A stretch of DNA of 64,000 bases from Bog-532 sp963824545 (GTDB lineage: Bacteria; Actinomycetota; Actinomycetes; Streptosporangiales; Streptosporangiaceae), in the NCBI GenBank assembly GCA_963824545.1, contig CAWGPP010000010.1:13019-77018 (forward strand). The letters are read 5' to 3'. Shown one piece after another: positions 25,337-33,625 of this stretch (its first letter is position 1; the number at the start of each line of letters is the position of its first letter). The position numbers were made by a program, and so were the translations under genes. The notes beneath the pieces were generated by a model. That model did not search any database. It had not been told where the DNA came from and was given only the letters and a program-made list of their open reading frames with translations.

Positions 25337-27028
25337 TCAGGATGCGGCCTTGAGGTGCAGCAGGGTGTAGCCGACCTCCGGGTCGTCCGGCGACGGGTCC
25401 ATGTACGGGTCGGACTGGCTGGGCCAGCCGGTGATCCGCGCGGTGCTGTACTCGTTCCAGTCGGCCCCGTAAACCAGCGGGATGGTCGGCATCTCGGTGG
25501 ACTCGATGCTCTCCAGCTTCTGCAGCTGAGTGGCCTGCGCCGCGGTGTCGTTGGTGTTCTCGAACGCGGTGATCGCCGCCTGCGCCTGGGAGTTGCTGTA
25601 ACGGCCGTAGTTCGACGTCGCGCTCTGGCCCAGCGGGGCTCCGATGCTGGAGTCCATCCAGTACTGGTACTGGCCGAACGGGAACGGGTCGGCCGCGCCG
25701 CCCACACCGCCGCCCCAGTGCACCATCGTCTGGAAGTTGCCGTCGGCGGCGTCGGTGAACCAGGCCGGCGCGGCCACGCCGTCCACGGTCGCGTTGATGC
25801 CGACCGACTTGAGCTGGCCCACGATCAGCTGCGCGTCCGCGTAGTAGTCGGTGAACGCGGTCGGGTCCTCGACCGAGAACGAGATCTCCTTCCCGCTCTT
25901 GGCCCACATGCCCTTGCTGTCCTTGCTGTAGCCGTCACTGGACAGCAGCGAGGACACCTTGCTCGCGTCCGGGCTAGCGGAGATGTCGTTGGCCAGTGAC
26001 GCCGCCAGGGACTGCTGCTGAGTTGGCAGGATCAGGCCGCTGGAGGACGTGGCGGGCGCCTCGTAACCGTACTCGCCCTTGCTGCTGAGCTCCTGACGGT
26101 TGAGGCCGGCGCTGATCGCCTGCCGCACCTTCGGGTCGGCCAGCGGGCCGCCCTTGGCCACGTTGACCCACAGCGTGACCGTGTTGCCGCCGGGGAACCA
26201 GTAGTGGTTGTGCGCCGGGTCCTTGCTCACGTACAGCGACTGCAGAGACGGGATCTCGTTGCCGGCCCAGTCGAGCTGCCCGGCCGCTAGCGCGGTCGTC
26301 GCGGCCGTGTTACCGGAGTAGTAGGGGATCTGGACGGTCGTGATCGGCGGCGTGCCCCCCCAGTAGTGCGGGTTCGCGCTGAACGTGACCAGCTGCGTGG
26401 TGAACGACTTCAGCACGTACGGGCCGGTGCCGACCGGCTTCGCCACGACCGCGGTGGGCAGGTTGCTGATCGAGGAGAAAATGTGCTTGGGCACGATGAA
26501 CGTGTCACCGGCGATGGCGAAGATGTTCGAGTACTGCGCCGTCTTGAAGTTCAGTACCACGGTCGAGCTGTCCGGGGTGGTGACGCTGGACAGGGCGGGC
26601 ACGCCGCTGTAGTTGGCGGCCGCGTTGGTGTTGATGGTGTTGAAGGTGTAGGCGACGTCGGCGCTGGTGAACGGCGTGCCGTCGCTGAACTTGACGCCTG
26701 TGCGCAGCGCCACGGTCAGCGTCTTGCCGCCGTTTGACCAGGTGAAGCTCTTGCCGAGCATCGGGTGGTACACGCCGGGCTGCAGCGCGTCGAACTCGAA
26801 CAGTGGCTCCCAGGTGAGGCTGCGCACGTTCGCCTGGGTGCCGAGCGAGTTCGCGTCGAACGGGTTGAAGTTCTGCGTGAACGTGACGCCGGTAACCGAT
26901 TCCTCGGTGATCGTCACGTTCTTGCCCGAGGCTGAGGTGCCGCTGCCGCTGTGACTGCTTGAGCAGGCCGCGACCCCCAGACCGAGGGCCATCGCCACGG
27001 CGACGCCCTTTATGTATCTGTGACTCAT
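25337..27028 (-). CDS. ABC transporter substrate-binding lipoprotein, family 5
   Basis: Extracellular solute-binding lipoprotein (563 residues) of the SBP_bac_5 family, used for oligopeptides but in actinobacteria also for cello- and xylo-oligosaccharides. The signal peptide runs MSHRYIKGVAVAMALGLG with lipobox VAAC at about residue 22, followed by a Ser/Gly linker. The mature protein shows WEPLFEFDALQPGVYHPMLG, LTVALRTGVKFSDGTPFTSA and VGTGPYVLKSFT. ATG 27028 starts the signal peptide directly. The 180-nt gap to the upstream ATPase gene leaves room for its own promoter. With a GH3 glycosidase next and LacI upstream, an oligosaccharide ligand is more likely than a peptide. Confidence 0.92.
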   Translation of the reverse strand: MSHRYIKGVAVAMALGLGVAACSSSHSGSGTSASGKNVTITEESVTGVTFTQNFNPFDANSLGTQANVRSLTWEPLFEFDALQPGVYHPMLGKSFTWSNGGKTLTVALRTGVKFSDGTPFTSADVAYTFNTINTNAAANYSGVPALSSVTTPDSSTVVLNFKTAQYSNIFAIAGDTFIVPKHIFSSISNLPTAVVAKPVGTGPYVLKSFTTQLVTFSANPHYWGGTPPITTVQIPYYSGNTAATTALAAGQLDWAGNEIPSLQSLYVSKDPAHNHYWFPGGNTVTLWVNVAKGGPLADPKVRQAISAGLNRQELSSKGEYGYEAPATSSSGLILPTQQQSLAASLANDISASPDASKVSSLLSSDGYSKDSKGMWAKSGKEISFSVEDPTAFTDYYADAQLIVGQLKSVGINATVDGVAAPAWFTDAADGNFQTMVHWGGGVGGAADPFPFGQYQYWMDSSIGAPLGQSATSNYGRYSNSQAQAAITAFENTNDTAAQATQLQKLESIESTEMPTIPLVYGADWNEYSTARITGWPSQSDPYMDPSPDDPEVGYTLLHLKAAS

Positions 27029-27208
27029 TGTTCTAAACTCCAAGGTGCCCGGCCGGTTCTTCACCGGCCAGCGTTGTTGACCGTGTCGGGGTCTCTTTCG
27101 CCAGTAGTGCGGTGCGGGGCCGGCCGGGCGCACGGCCGATCCGCGGGGCGCCCGCCCGCGAGCGGGAGCGGTATATGTGGCTATGCGATGGTCCGGCTCA
27201 CTAGCTCA

Positions 27209-28306
27209 TCAGTCCTCCTTCGGTGGACTCACGGGGCGGGATGGTTCCGTGGCCGGCGGCGGCGCGGGCTCCGCCGGGCGGGCCAGGGTGGGTCGCAGGT
27301 CGCTGACGTGCAGCCAGCAGGCGGCGGAATGGCCCGCTGACACCGGCACGCTGGGCGGCCGCTGCTCCGAGCAGATGGCCATCGCGTGCGGGCAGCGCGG
27401 GTGGAAGCGGCAGCCGGACGGGGGCGTCACCAGGCTGGGCGGCGCTCCGCGGCCGGCCAGGGACGGCGGCTCGGCGCGCGCCGGATCGGGCGCTGCCGAC
27501 AGCAGGAGCTGGGTGTACGGATGCGCGGGCGCGTCGGTCAGCTCGGTGGCCGGCGCGGACTCGACCAGCTCGCCCGCGTACATGACGACGATCGTGTCGG
27601 CCAGGTAACGCGCGGAGGCGATGTCGTGCGTGACGTAGAGGATGGCCAGCCGGGAGGTGTCCCGCAGGTCGGCGAGCAGGTTGAGCACGCCGAGGCGGAT
27701 GGACACGTCCAGCATGGACACCGGCTCGTCGGCGAGCAGCACGTCAGGCTGGACGGCCAGCGCCCGCGCGATCGCCACCCGCTGGCGCTGCCCGCCGGAC
27801 AGCTCGTGTGGGTATTCGTCGATAAACCGGTCCGGCGGGTCGAGCGCGACCCGGCGCAGCAGGCCGGCGATCGTCTCGCCCTCGTCGTCACCGGCCAGGT
27901 GGTGGATCTTCAGCGGCCGGCTCAGGTGGTAACGGACGGAATGCACCGGGTTGAGCGACGCGAACGGGTCCTGCAGCACGAGCTGCACCCGGCCCGCGTA
28001 CGCCTGCCGGTGCCGCTGGCTGAGCGGTTGCTGGTCCCCGTCGAGCAGCAGTTCGCCCGAGGTGGGGGTGATGATCCGGGCCAGCATCCGCGCCAGCGTG
28101 GATTTGCCCGAGCCGCTCTCGCCCACGACCGCCGTCACTGAAGAGCGCGCCAGCGAGATCGACACGTCCTCCACCGCGTGCACAACGCCGCGGCCGCGCA
28201 GGCCGTGCCGCACCTTGAACAGCTTGGTCAGGTGACGCGCCTCCAGGGCCGGCGCGTCCGTGTCGGCCGGCTCAGCCGGCGACGGGGTGGCCAGGGTCTC
28301 GGTCAT
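27209..28306 (-). CDS. ABC transporter ATP-binding protein, DppF/OppF type
   Basis: 365-residue nucleotide-binding subunit. Walker A GESGSGKSTLARML, Q-loop VLQDPFASLNPVHSVR, signature ELSGGQRQRVAIARAL, Walker B DVLLADEPVSMLD and H-loop VTHDIA are all intact. The C-terminal oligopeptide-type extension with GCRFHPRCPHAMAIC (cysteines typical of this subfamily) is present. The start overlaps the stop of the upstream ATPase gene (ATGA), so both are made together as a heterodimer powering the importer. Confidence 0.94.
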   Translation of the reverse strand: MTETLATPSPAEPADTDAPALEARHLTKLFKVRHGLRGRGVVHAVEDVSISLARSSVTAVVGESGSGKSTLARMLARIITPTSGELLLDGDQQPLSQRHRQAYAGRVQLVLQDPFASLNPVHSVRYHLSRPLKIHHLAGDDEGETIAGLLRRVALDPPDRFIDEYPHELSGGQRQRVAIARALAVQPDVLLADEPVSMLDVSIRLGVLNLLADLRDTSRLAILYVTHDIASARYLADTIVVMYAGELVESAPATELTDAPAHPYTQLLLSAAPDPARAEPPSLAGRGAPPSLVTPPSGCRFHPRCPHAMAICSEQRPPSVPVSAGHSAACWLHVSDLRPTLARPAEPAPPPATEPSRPVSPPKED

Positions 28307-29742
28307 GCGTTCTCGCCGCCTTCGCTCGCCGCCGGTTCCGTGACCGCCGCCGGTTCCGTGACCGCCGCCAGCGGATCCGGCCGCGACAGCTCTTCAGGCA
28401 CCCGGACGGGATGAGCCGGATCGTGCAGCCAGCAGGAGACTTCCCGCGGTTCGGGCCCGGCGTTCTTCCCGGTCAGCGGGACCAGTTGCGGGACGTCGGC
28501 CGCACACCGCGCCAGCGCGTGCGGACAGCGCGGGTGGAACGCGCACCCCGGCGGGATCGCGCGCAGGTCGGGTGGCGAGCCGGGGATGCCCGTCATCGCG
28601 GTCCGCGGCCCGTGCATCGGCGGGAACGAGTTCAGCAGCCCGTAGGTGTAGGGGTGCCGCGGGGCCCGGAACAGCGCGGCGGACGGCGCCCGCTCCACCA
28701 GGCGGCCCGCGTACATCACTTCGATCTCGTCGGCCAGCTCGATCAGCAGCGACAGGTCGTGCGTGATGAACAGGGCGGCGAAGCCGAGCTCGTCGCGCAG
28801 CCGGATCAGTTCCTCGAGAATCTCCCGCTGTGTCACCACGTCCAGCGCGGTGGTCGGCTCGTCCATGATGACAACCTGCGGTTCCAGCGCCAGGGCCATC
28901 GCGATCATCGAGCGCTGCCGCATCCCGCCGGACAGCTCGTGCGGGTAGCTGCGCAACCGGTCGCCGGCGATGCCAACCATCTCCAGCAGCTCGATCGCCC
29001 GCTTCTCCCGCGCCCTGCGATGCAGGTCCGGCCGGTGTGCCCGCAGCACGTCCTCGATCTGGGCCCCGATGGTGATGACCGGGTTGAGCGCGTTCAGTGC
29101 GCTCTGCATGACGACCGAGATCTCCGACCAGCGGACCCGTTCCAGGTCACCCTCGTCGAGATCCAGCAGGTCGGCCGTGCCCGCCACCGCGCCGGGACCG
29201 CTCTGGCTGTTCGGCCGCGAGTGGAACAGCACCTCGCCGCCAGTGATCACGCCGGGCTCGCGCAGCAGCCGGGTGGCCGCGTAGGCCAGCGTCGACTTCC
29301 CGCTGCCGCTCTCGCCGGCCAGGCCGAGGACCTGCCCGCGGCGCAGCACCAGATTCGCGTCCACCACCGCGTGCGTGGCCTCCTCGCCGATCCCGTAGTC
29401 AACGCACAGGCCGCGGATCTCCAATACTGGTTCCCCGAGACCGGACAGGCTGGCCGTCTGACGGCTTCCCCCGGTGGCTGAGGTGGCCGGGCTGGCTGAG
29501 GTGGCCGGGGTGGCCGGTGAGGTGGCTGAGGTGGCTGAGACGGCCGGGGTTTCCCCGGTCACCGGGGTGGCCGGGGTGGTGGGTGGCCGGGGTTTTCCCG
29601 GTGGCTGAGGTGGCCGGGGTTTTCCCGGTGGCCGGGGTGGCCGGGGTTTTCCCGGTGGCCGGGGTGGCCGGGGTTTTCCCGGTGGCCGGGGTGGCCGGGG
29701 TTTCCCCCGGGTGGCCGGGGTGGCGATTTCGCTGGCGCTCAC
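28303..29742 (-). CDS. ABC transporter ATP-binding protein, DppD/OppD type, repeat N terminus
   Basis: 479-residue ATPase. GTG 29742 overlaps the permease stop (GTGA). Residues about 13-100 are an unusual low-complexity tail of GKPRPPRPP units and Thr/Ala/Ser-rich sequence; the ATPase proper starts at PVLEIRGLCVDYGIGEEATH. Motifs: GESGSGKSTLAYAA, Q-loop VVMQSALNALNP, ELSGGMRQRSMIAMAL, VVIMDEPTTALD, FITHDLSLL, then GCAFHPRCPHALARC. Normal family members begin almost at the LEIRGL strand, so the tail is an addition that the repeats probably built. Confidence 0.92.
   Translation of the reverse strand: MSASEIATPATRGKPRPPRPPGKPRPPRPPGKPRPPRPPGKPRPPQPPGKPRPPTTPATPVTGETPAVSATSATSPATPATSASPATSATGGSRQTASLSGLGEPVLEIRGLCVDYGIGEEATHAVVDANLVLRRGQVLGLAGESGSGKSTLAYAATRLLREPGVITGGEVLFHSRPNSQSGPGAVAGTADLLDLDEGDLERVRWSEISVVMQSALNALNPVITIGAQIEDVLRAHRPDLHRRAREKRAIELLEMVGIAGDRLRSYPHELSGGMRQRSMIAMALALEPQVVIMDEPTTALDVVTQREILEELIRLRDELGFAALFITHDLSLLIELADEIEVMYAGRLVERAPSAALFRAPRHPYTYGLLNSFPPMHGPRTAMTGIPGSPPDLRAIPPGCAFHPRCPHALARCAADVPQLVPLTGKNAGPEPREVSCWLHDPAHPVRVPEELSRPDPLAAVTEPAAVTEPAASEGGENA
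29480..29715 (-). repeat. In-frame repeats encoding GKPRPPRPP
   Basis: Repeated units based on GGTGGCCGGGGTTTTCCC (about 24-27 bp periods, five copies between 29560 and 29715, looser copies to 29480). Translated on the minus strand they give the GKPRPPRPP tail of the ATPase. Confidence 0.82.
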
Positions 29743-30809
29743 CGGGCCACCCCCGTCGGCGTGGCGGCGGTCTGGGCGGCCGCCTGAGCGGCGGGTGCCC
29801 GCGGGGCCGTACGGACGACCGGGGTCAGCCCGAGCTTGGGATGGCGCGGCAGCCCGGCCTTCTTCATCCCGCGGCGGGATAGCCCCGCCGCCCGCAGCCG
29901 CGGGTTGATGAACTCGTCGACGCCGAAGTTCATCAGCGCCAGCCCCGTCCCGACCAGGGCGATGCACAGCCCAGGCGGCACGAACCACCACCACGCCCCG
30001 GTCAGCGGCGCGTTGCTGGACTGCGCCCAGTACAGCATCGTGCCCCAGTTCCACACCGACGTGCTGGTCACGCCGAGGTAGGCCAGCGCGACGTAGGTGC
30101 CGATCGCGTACAGCATGGTGAACAGGAACGTCGACGCGACGATGGCCAGCAGGTTCGGCAGCACCTCGTAGAACATGATCCGGAGCCGGCCCTCGCCGAC
30201 CACCCGGGCCGCCTCCACGAAGTCCCGTCTCTTGACCAACAGGGTCTGCGCGCGCAGCACCCGGGCCCCCCACGCCCAGCCGGTAACGCTGATGATGACG
30301 CCGATGAGCAGCGTGTTCGACCGGCCCGAGGCCGGCAGGTAGCTGTCGATCACGATCAGCAACGGCAGCGCGGGGATGGCCAGGAACACGTTGGCGGCCA
30401 GCGACAGGCCCTCGTCCGTGCCGCCGCCGACGTACCCCGCGGCGATGCCGACGATCAGCGCCAGCAGCGTCGCGACCAGGCCGGCGATGAAGCCCACGAC
30501 CATGGTGGCGCGGGCCCCGTTCAGCAGCTGCGAGAAGATGTCCGCGCCGAGGTTGCTGGTGCCCAGCCAGTGCGTGGCCGACGGGTGCAGGTTCGGCGCG
30601 AACGCGTTGTCGTTCGGCGCCCAGGGCGCGATCCACGGCCCGATCAGCGTCAGCAGCGCGAACGCCGCGATGATGATCAGCCCGGTGAGGGCCTTGGGAG
30701 AGCGGGGCAGCCGGATCGCCCGGCCCCGGCCCTTGGCGATGACCGGCATGGCAGACTTCCCGGCCGGCAGCTGCCCGGCGGGGAGGAGGTCGTCGGCGTT
30801 GACGGACAT
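29739..30809 (-). CDS. ABC transporter permease, DppC type
   Basis: 356-residue inner membrane permease. The N-terminal OppC-like segment (ALTGLIIIAAFALLTLIGPW) and PNLHPSATHWLGTSNLGADI precede the BPD transport core with the EAA-like loop DFVEAARVVGEGRLRIMFYE. ATG 30809 (MSVNADDLLP) is preferred; an in-frame ATG further up at 30854 lies inside the inserted MITE-like element. The C-terminal tail is Ala/Thr-rich. The original ribosome binding site appears to have been moved away by the insertion at 30815-30921. Confidence 0.9.
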   Translation of the reverse strand: MSVNADDLLPAGQLPAGKSAMPVIAKGRGRAIRLPRSPKALTGLIIIAAFALLTLIGPWIAPWAPNDNAFAPNLHPSATHWLGTSNLGADIFSQLLNGARATMVVGFIAGLVATLLALIVGIAAGYVGGGTDEGLSLAANVFLAIPALPLLIVIDSYLPASGRSNTLLIGVIISVTGWAWGARVLRAQTLLVKRRDFVEAARVVGEGRLRIMFYEVLPNLLAIVASTFLFTMLYAIGTYVALAYLGVTSTSVWNWGTMLYWAQSSNAPLTGAWWWFVPPGLCIALVGTGLALMNFGVDEFINPRLRAAGLSRRGMKKAGLPRHPKLGLTPVVRTAPRAPAAQAAAQTAATPTGVAR

Positions 30810-30814
30810 GTGCT

Positions 30815-30921
30815 CTAGGAGCCTGCTGAAAAAGGCCCATTTTGCCGTGATCAACTTTGCAAAACCGCAGGTCAGTGGATTGCTTCATGATCGGAAACAG
30901 GGTTATTCAGCGGCCTCCTAG
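30815..30921. mobile_element. 99-bp MITE-like insertion with CTAG duplication
   Basis: CTAG at 30815-30818 and 30918-30921 bound a 99-bp segment whose ends are imperfect inverted repeats: GAGCCTGCTGAAAAAG on the left and, read inward on the other strand, GAGGCCGCTGAATAAC on the right. It encodes nothing and is more AT-rich than its surroundings. The right CTAG supplies the TAG stop of the DppB gene. A 4-bp CTAG target is what I recall for IS701-like elements (YTAR), which may have mobilised it. Confidence 0.78.
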
Positions 30922-31892
30922 GCCTCCTGGCGGACGCGCGGGTCGAGGAACACGTACACGAAGTCGGCGATCAGGTTGGCGGCCAAAACGGTCAGCGTGA
31001 TGACCAGGAAGATGCCCTGCAGGAGCGGGTAATCCTGGTTGAGGACCGCCTGGAGCAGCAGGTTGCCCACGCCGGGGTAGTTGAAGACCAGCTCCACCAG
31101 CAGCGCGCCCGAGACCACCAGCCCGATGGCGAGGGAGAAGTTCGCCACGCTGGGCAGGATCGCGTTGCGCGCCGCGTAGCTGATCACCTTGCGGGTGGGC
31201 AGGCCCTTGGCCCGCGCCACCAGGACGAAGTCCTCGTCCATGACGGTGATCATCATGTTCCGCATGCCCAGCATCCAGCCGGCGATCGAGCTCAGCACGA
31301 TCGTGGCCGCCGGCAGCTCGGCGTACCGCAGCACGCTCCCGATGAACGGCAGGTTGAATCCGGGGGTCATCCCGCGCGCGTAGTTGCCGAGTACCGGGAA
31401 CCAGTGCAAGTCGCTGCCCAGCACCAGCAGCAGCACGGTGCCCAGAAAGAAGTACGGCACGGCCTGGAAGAACGTCGACGCCGGCAGCAGCCCGTCCAGC
31501 CACGACCCCCGCCGCCAGCCGAGCGCGATGCCGGCCAGCGTGCCGAGCGCGAAGCTGATCACCGTGGCCGCCCCGAGCAGGCCCACCGTCCACGGCAGGG
31601 TCTGCCCGAGCACCGTGCTGACCGGCGCGGACAGCGTGATCGACTGCCCCAGGTTGCCGTGGAACAGCTCGCTCCAGTAGCTCGTGTACTGCGACCACAG
31701 GGACTGGTGCAGCCCGATGCCGAACTGCAGCTCGATGGCCTTCTGGGTCTGCGGGGTCACCCGGCCCTGCAGCTTGCCGATCATGGTCTGCACCGGGTTG
31801 CCCGGCATCAGGTGGGGGAGCAGGAAGTTCACCGTGATCGCCACCCACGCGGTGATCACGTAGACGGCGAGCTTGCGCGACAGCGCGGTCAT
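30918..31892 (-). CDS. ABC transporter permease, DppB type
   Basis: 324-residue inner membrane permease, first of the importer genes after lacI. The start MTALSRKLAVYVITAWVAIT gives the N-terminal helix, HLMPGNPVQTMIGK is the family loop, and the EAA region is DFVLVARAKGLPTRKVISYA, with LVVSGALLVELVFNYPGVGN typical of DppB. The ATG overlaps the LacI stop (ATGA), showing that regulator and transporter are one transcript. Its TAG stop now lies inside the CTAG duplication of the MITE-like element. Confidence 0.93.
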   Translation of the reverse strand: MTALSRKLAVYVITAWVAITVNFLLPHLMPGNPVQTMIGKLQGRVTPQTQKAIELQFGIGLHQSLWSQYTSYWSELFHGNLGQSITLSAPVSTVLGQTLPWTVGLLGAATVISFALGTLAGIALGWRRGSWLDGLLPASTFFQAVPYFFLGTVLLLVLGSDLHWFPVLGNYARGMTPGFNLPFIGSVLRYAELPAATIVLSSIAGWMLGMRNMMITVMDEDFVLVARAKGLPTRKVISYAARNAILPSVANFSLAIGLVVSGALLVELVFNYPGVGNLLLQAVLNQDYPLLQGIFLVITLTVLAANLIADFVYVFLDPRVRQEA

Positions 31893-32944
31893 GCCTGCCG
31901 TTCCCTTCCGCATCCGCAGCTCTGGCGGCGGATGAGCGTGGTCGGCAGCACGATGTCGCGGTCGGCCGGGATCTGGTGGTTGATCATGGAATAGAGCACC
32001 TCGAAGGCGGTCGCGCCGAGTTCCCTGATGCGCTGTCGGACCGTGGTCAGCTGGGTGTGCAGATGCCGGGCCACCGGGATGTCGTCGAACCCGGTCACGG
32101 CCACGTCATCCGGGACGCTGACCCCATGGCGCTCCAGCGCGTGCAGCACGCCGATGGCGGTCTGGTCGTTCGCGCAGACGATCGCGCGCGGCAATGCCGT
32201 GTGCCGGGCGAGCAGGTTGTTGATGACCCGCGCGCCGCCCCCCGCGGTGTAGTTGCCCTGCCACTCCGGCCCATCCAGGAACTCCGCCCCCGCGTCCGCC
32301 ACTTCGGCGGCGAGCGAACCGAAACGGGCGATGCTGTCCGGGCTGTCGACGTGGCCCCCGATGTAGCTGATCGAGCGGTAACCGTGGTCGTGCAGCAGGT
32401 GCCGGGCCAGGTCCCGCATGCCGGCCGTGTTGTCACTGCGCACGTTGGCGGTCGTCGGCGTGCCCACCCCGGCCATCGTGACCACTGGGACCTGGCGGGC
32501 CAGCCATATGAGCTGATCGGGTTCCAGCACCCGGTCGTGCAGAATGATGCCGTCGCTCTTGCGGGCCAGCGTCAGGATGCGGCCACCCGGGTCGTGCTCG
32601 TCCAGGTCGACCGAGCGGATCAGGATGTCGAAACCGCGGCGCTGCGCCGCCTCCGCGATACCCCGGTTGATCATGTCGGGGAACTGCAGGCTGTCTTCCT
32701 CGTCGGCGAACAGGTCCTCGGGGTCCCTGGACGCCCAGGGGAGCCGGATGATGACCCCGGCGACTTCCTTCAGCCGCACGCTCAGTGCCCGCGCCGCGCC
32801 GTCTGGGATGAAGCCCAGCTCAGACACGGCCTGCAGCACGCGGTCCCTGGTCTCCGGCCGCGGGTTGCGCCGCCCGTTGAGCACCCGCGACACCGATGCG
32901 ATCGATACCCCCGCCGCCCGGGCCACGTCATAAATCGTCGGCAC
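31889..32944 (-). CDS. LacI family repressor of the importer operon
   Basis: 351 residues from GTG 32944, the normal LacI length. The helix-turn-helix and hinge are at the N terminus (TIYDVARAAGVSIASVSRVL, NGRRNPRPETRDRVLQAVSE), followed by the periplasmic-binding-protein-like sugar domain (VAGVIIRLPW, FDILIRSVDLDEHDPGG, VAVTGFDDIPVARHLHTQLT). It leads an operon with family-5 importer and GH3 genes and probably binds the CCGGTAAGCGCTTACCGG palindrome at 33608. Upstream, the frame would continue into a 204-codon extension if a C5 run were C6 (see the separate entry), so the native start may be 33555. Confidence 0.92.
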   Translation of the reverse strand: MPTIYDVARAAGVSIASVSRVLNGRRNPRPETRDRVLQAVSELGFIPDGAARALSVRLKEVAGVIIRLPWASRDPEDLFADEEDSLQFPDMINRGIAEAAQRRGFDILIRSVDLDEHDPGGRILTLARKSDGIILHDRVLEPDQLIWLARQVPVVTMAGVGTPTTANVRSDNTAGMRDLARHLLHDHGYRSISYIGGHVDSPDSIARFGSLAAEVADAGAEFLDGPEWQGNYTAGGGARVINNLLARHTALPRAIVCANDQTAIGVLHALERHGVSVPDDVAVTGFDDIPVARHLHTQLTTVRQRIRELGATAFEVLYSMINHQIPADRDIVLPTTLIRRQSCGCGRERQA

Positions 32945-33555
32945 CGTACTCGCCGCCAGCCCCGCCGCGGCACCGTCATCTGGGCCGTCTGCCGGTCCGG
33001 GGGGTGGGCCGTCTGCCGGTCCGGGGGGTGGGCCGTCTGCCGGTCCGGGGGTGGGCCGTCTGCCGGTCCGGGGAGTGGGCCGACGAGCCCATTCCCGGTT
33101 TCAGCCTCGGTGTCCTCGTTCGCTGTGATATCTACCACTATGCCCCCGTCCGCCGTCCCTGCTGCCCAGGCCTCGCGCGCCGCTGATTCCGCAGGCCCGG
33201 CCGTTCTGGCGAGCCCGCCGTTCCCTGAGAATCCACCCTTCTCGACGGGGTCGTCGTTTTCTGCGGAGGCCGCGTTGTCTGTGGGGCCGTTGGGGCTGGC
33301 GTTGGTCGCTACAGGCTGCTCGCTCGTGGTGGCGTCGGCTGAAGGCCCGTTCGATGGCGTCATGGCGGCGGTGGGCGGCCTGCTCGACGGTGGCGTCGTG
33401 CTGGCGCTCGGCTCGCTTGGCGGTGCCGGTGTGGCGGCGCGCGGCCTGCTCGGCGGTGCCGGTGTGGCGGCGGGCGGCTCGCTCGGCGGTGGCACGGCGG
33501 CGCGCTTGCTGATGCCCGCGGCCCGTCCCGCGTTCACCGCCGATTCCGCGTCCAC
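32945..33555 (-). other. Out-of-frame proline-rich coding extension of LacI
   Basis: From ATG 33555 an open frame encodes MDAESAVNAGRAAGISKRAA followed by Pro/Ala/Ser/Thr-rich disordered sequence, reaching GPLPGPADGPP at the tandem array. It then shifts frame and runs as PDRQTAHP repeats. The region is 611 nt; one extra base makes 612, exactly 204 codons in phase with LacI. With a C6 run in the odd unit all array units read GPADGPPP and join DDGAAAGLAASTVPTIYDVA. This strongly suggests a real extension separated from LacI by one missing base (mutation, slippage or sequencing error). Confidence 0.62.
32982..33073. repeat. 24-bp tandem array with a slippage-prone G run
   Basis: Four units of GGGCCGTCTGCCGGTCCGGG-type sequence. 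The first two carry G6 before the T, the third (33047-33051) carries G5, the fourth ends GGGGAGT. The missing base in unit three breaks the frame between the proline-rich extension and LacI. Confidence 0.88.
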
Positions 33556-33607
33556 GGCTGGCTCCTTCCGCTGCGGCGGACCTGGCTCCTGCGCTGGGTC
33601 CGTCTCT

Positions 33608-33625
33608 CCGGTAAGCGCTTACCGG
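33608..33625. promoter_or_regulatory. LacI-type operator palindrome
   Basis: CCGGTAAGCGCTTACCGG is a perfect 18-bp palindrome with the central GCGC typical of LacI/GalR operators. It lies 52 bp upstream of ATG 33555 and is the only such site I find near the operon. It is the likely target of the LacI protein, giving negative autoregulation of the whole cluster. Confidence 0.82.

Noticed and set aside
22381..25707. 1108-codon GH3 frame starting at 25707
   Set aside because: Its first 136 codons overlap the binding-protein gene in another frame and are low complexity; the real start is near 25299.
28303..30888. Single 861-codon fusion of permease and ATPase
   Set aside because: The upstream part is an out-of-frame reading of the dppC permease; the real ATPase starts at the GTGA overlap at 29742.
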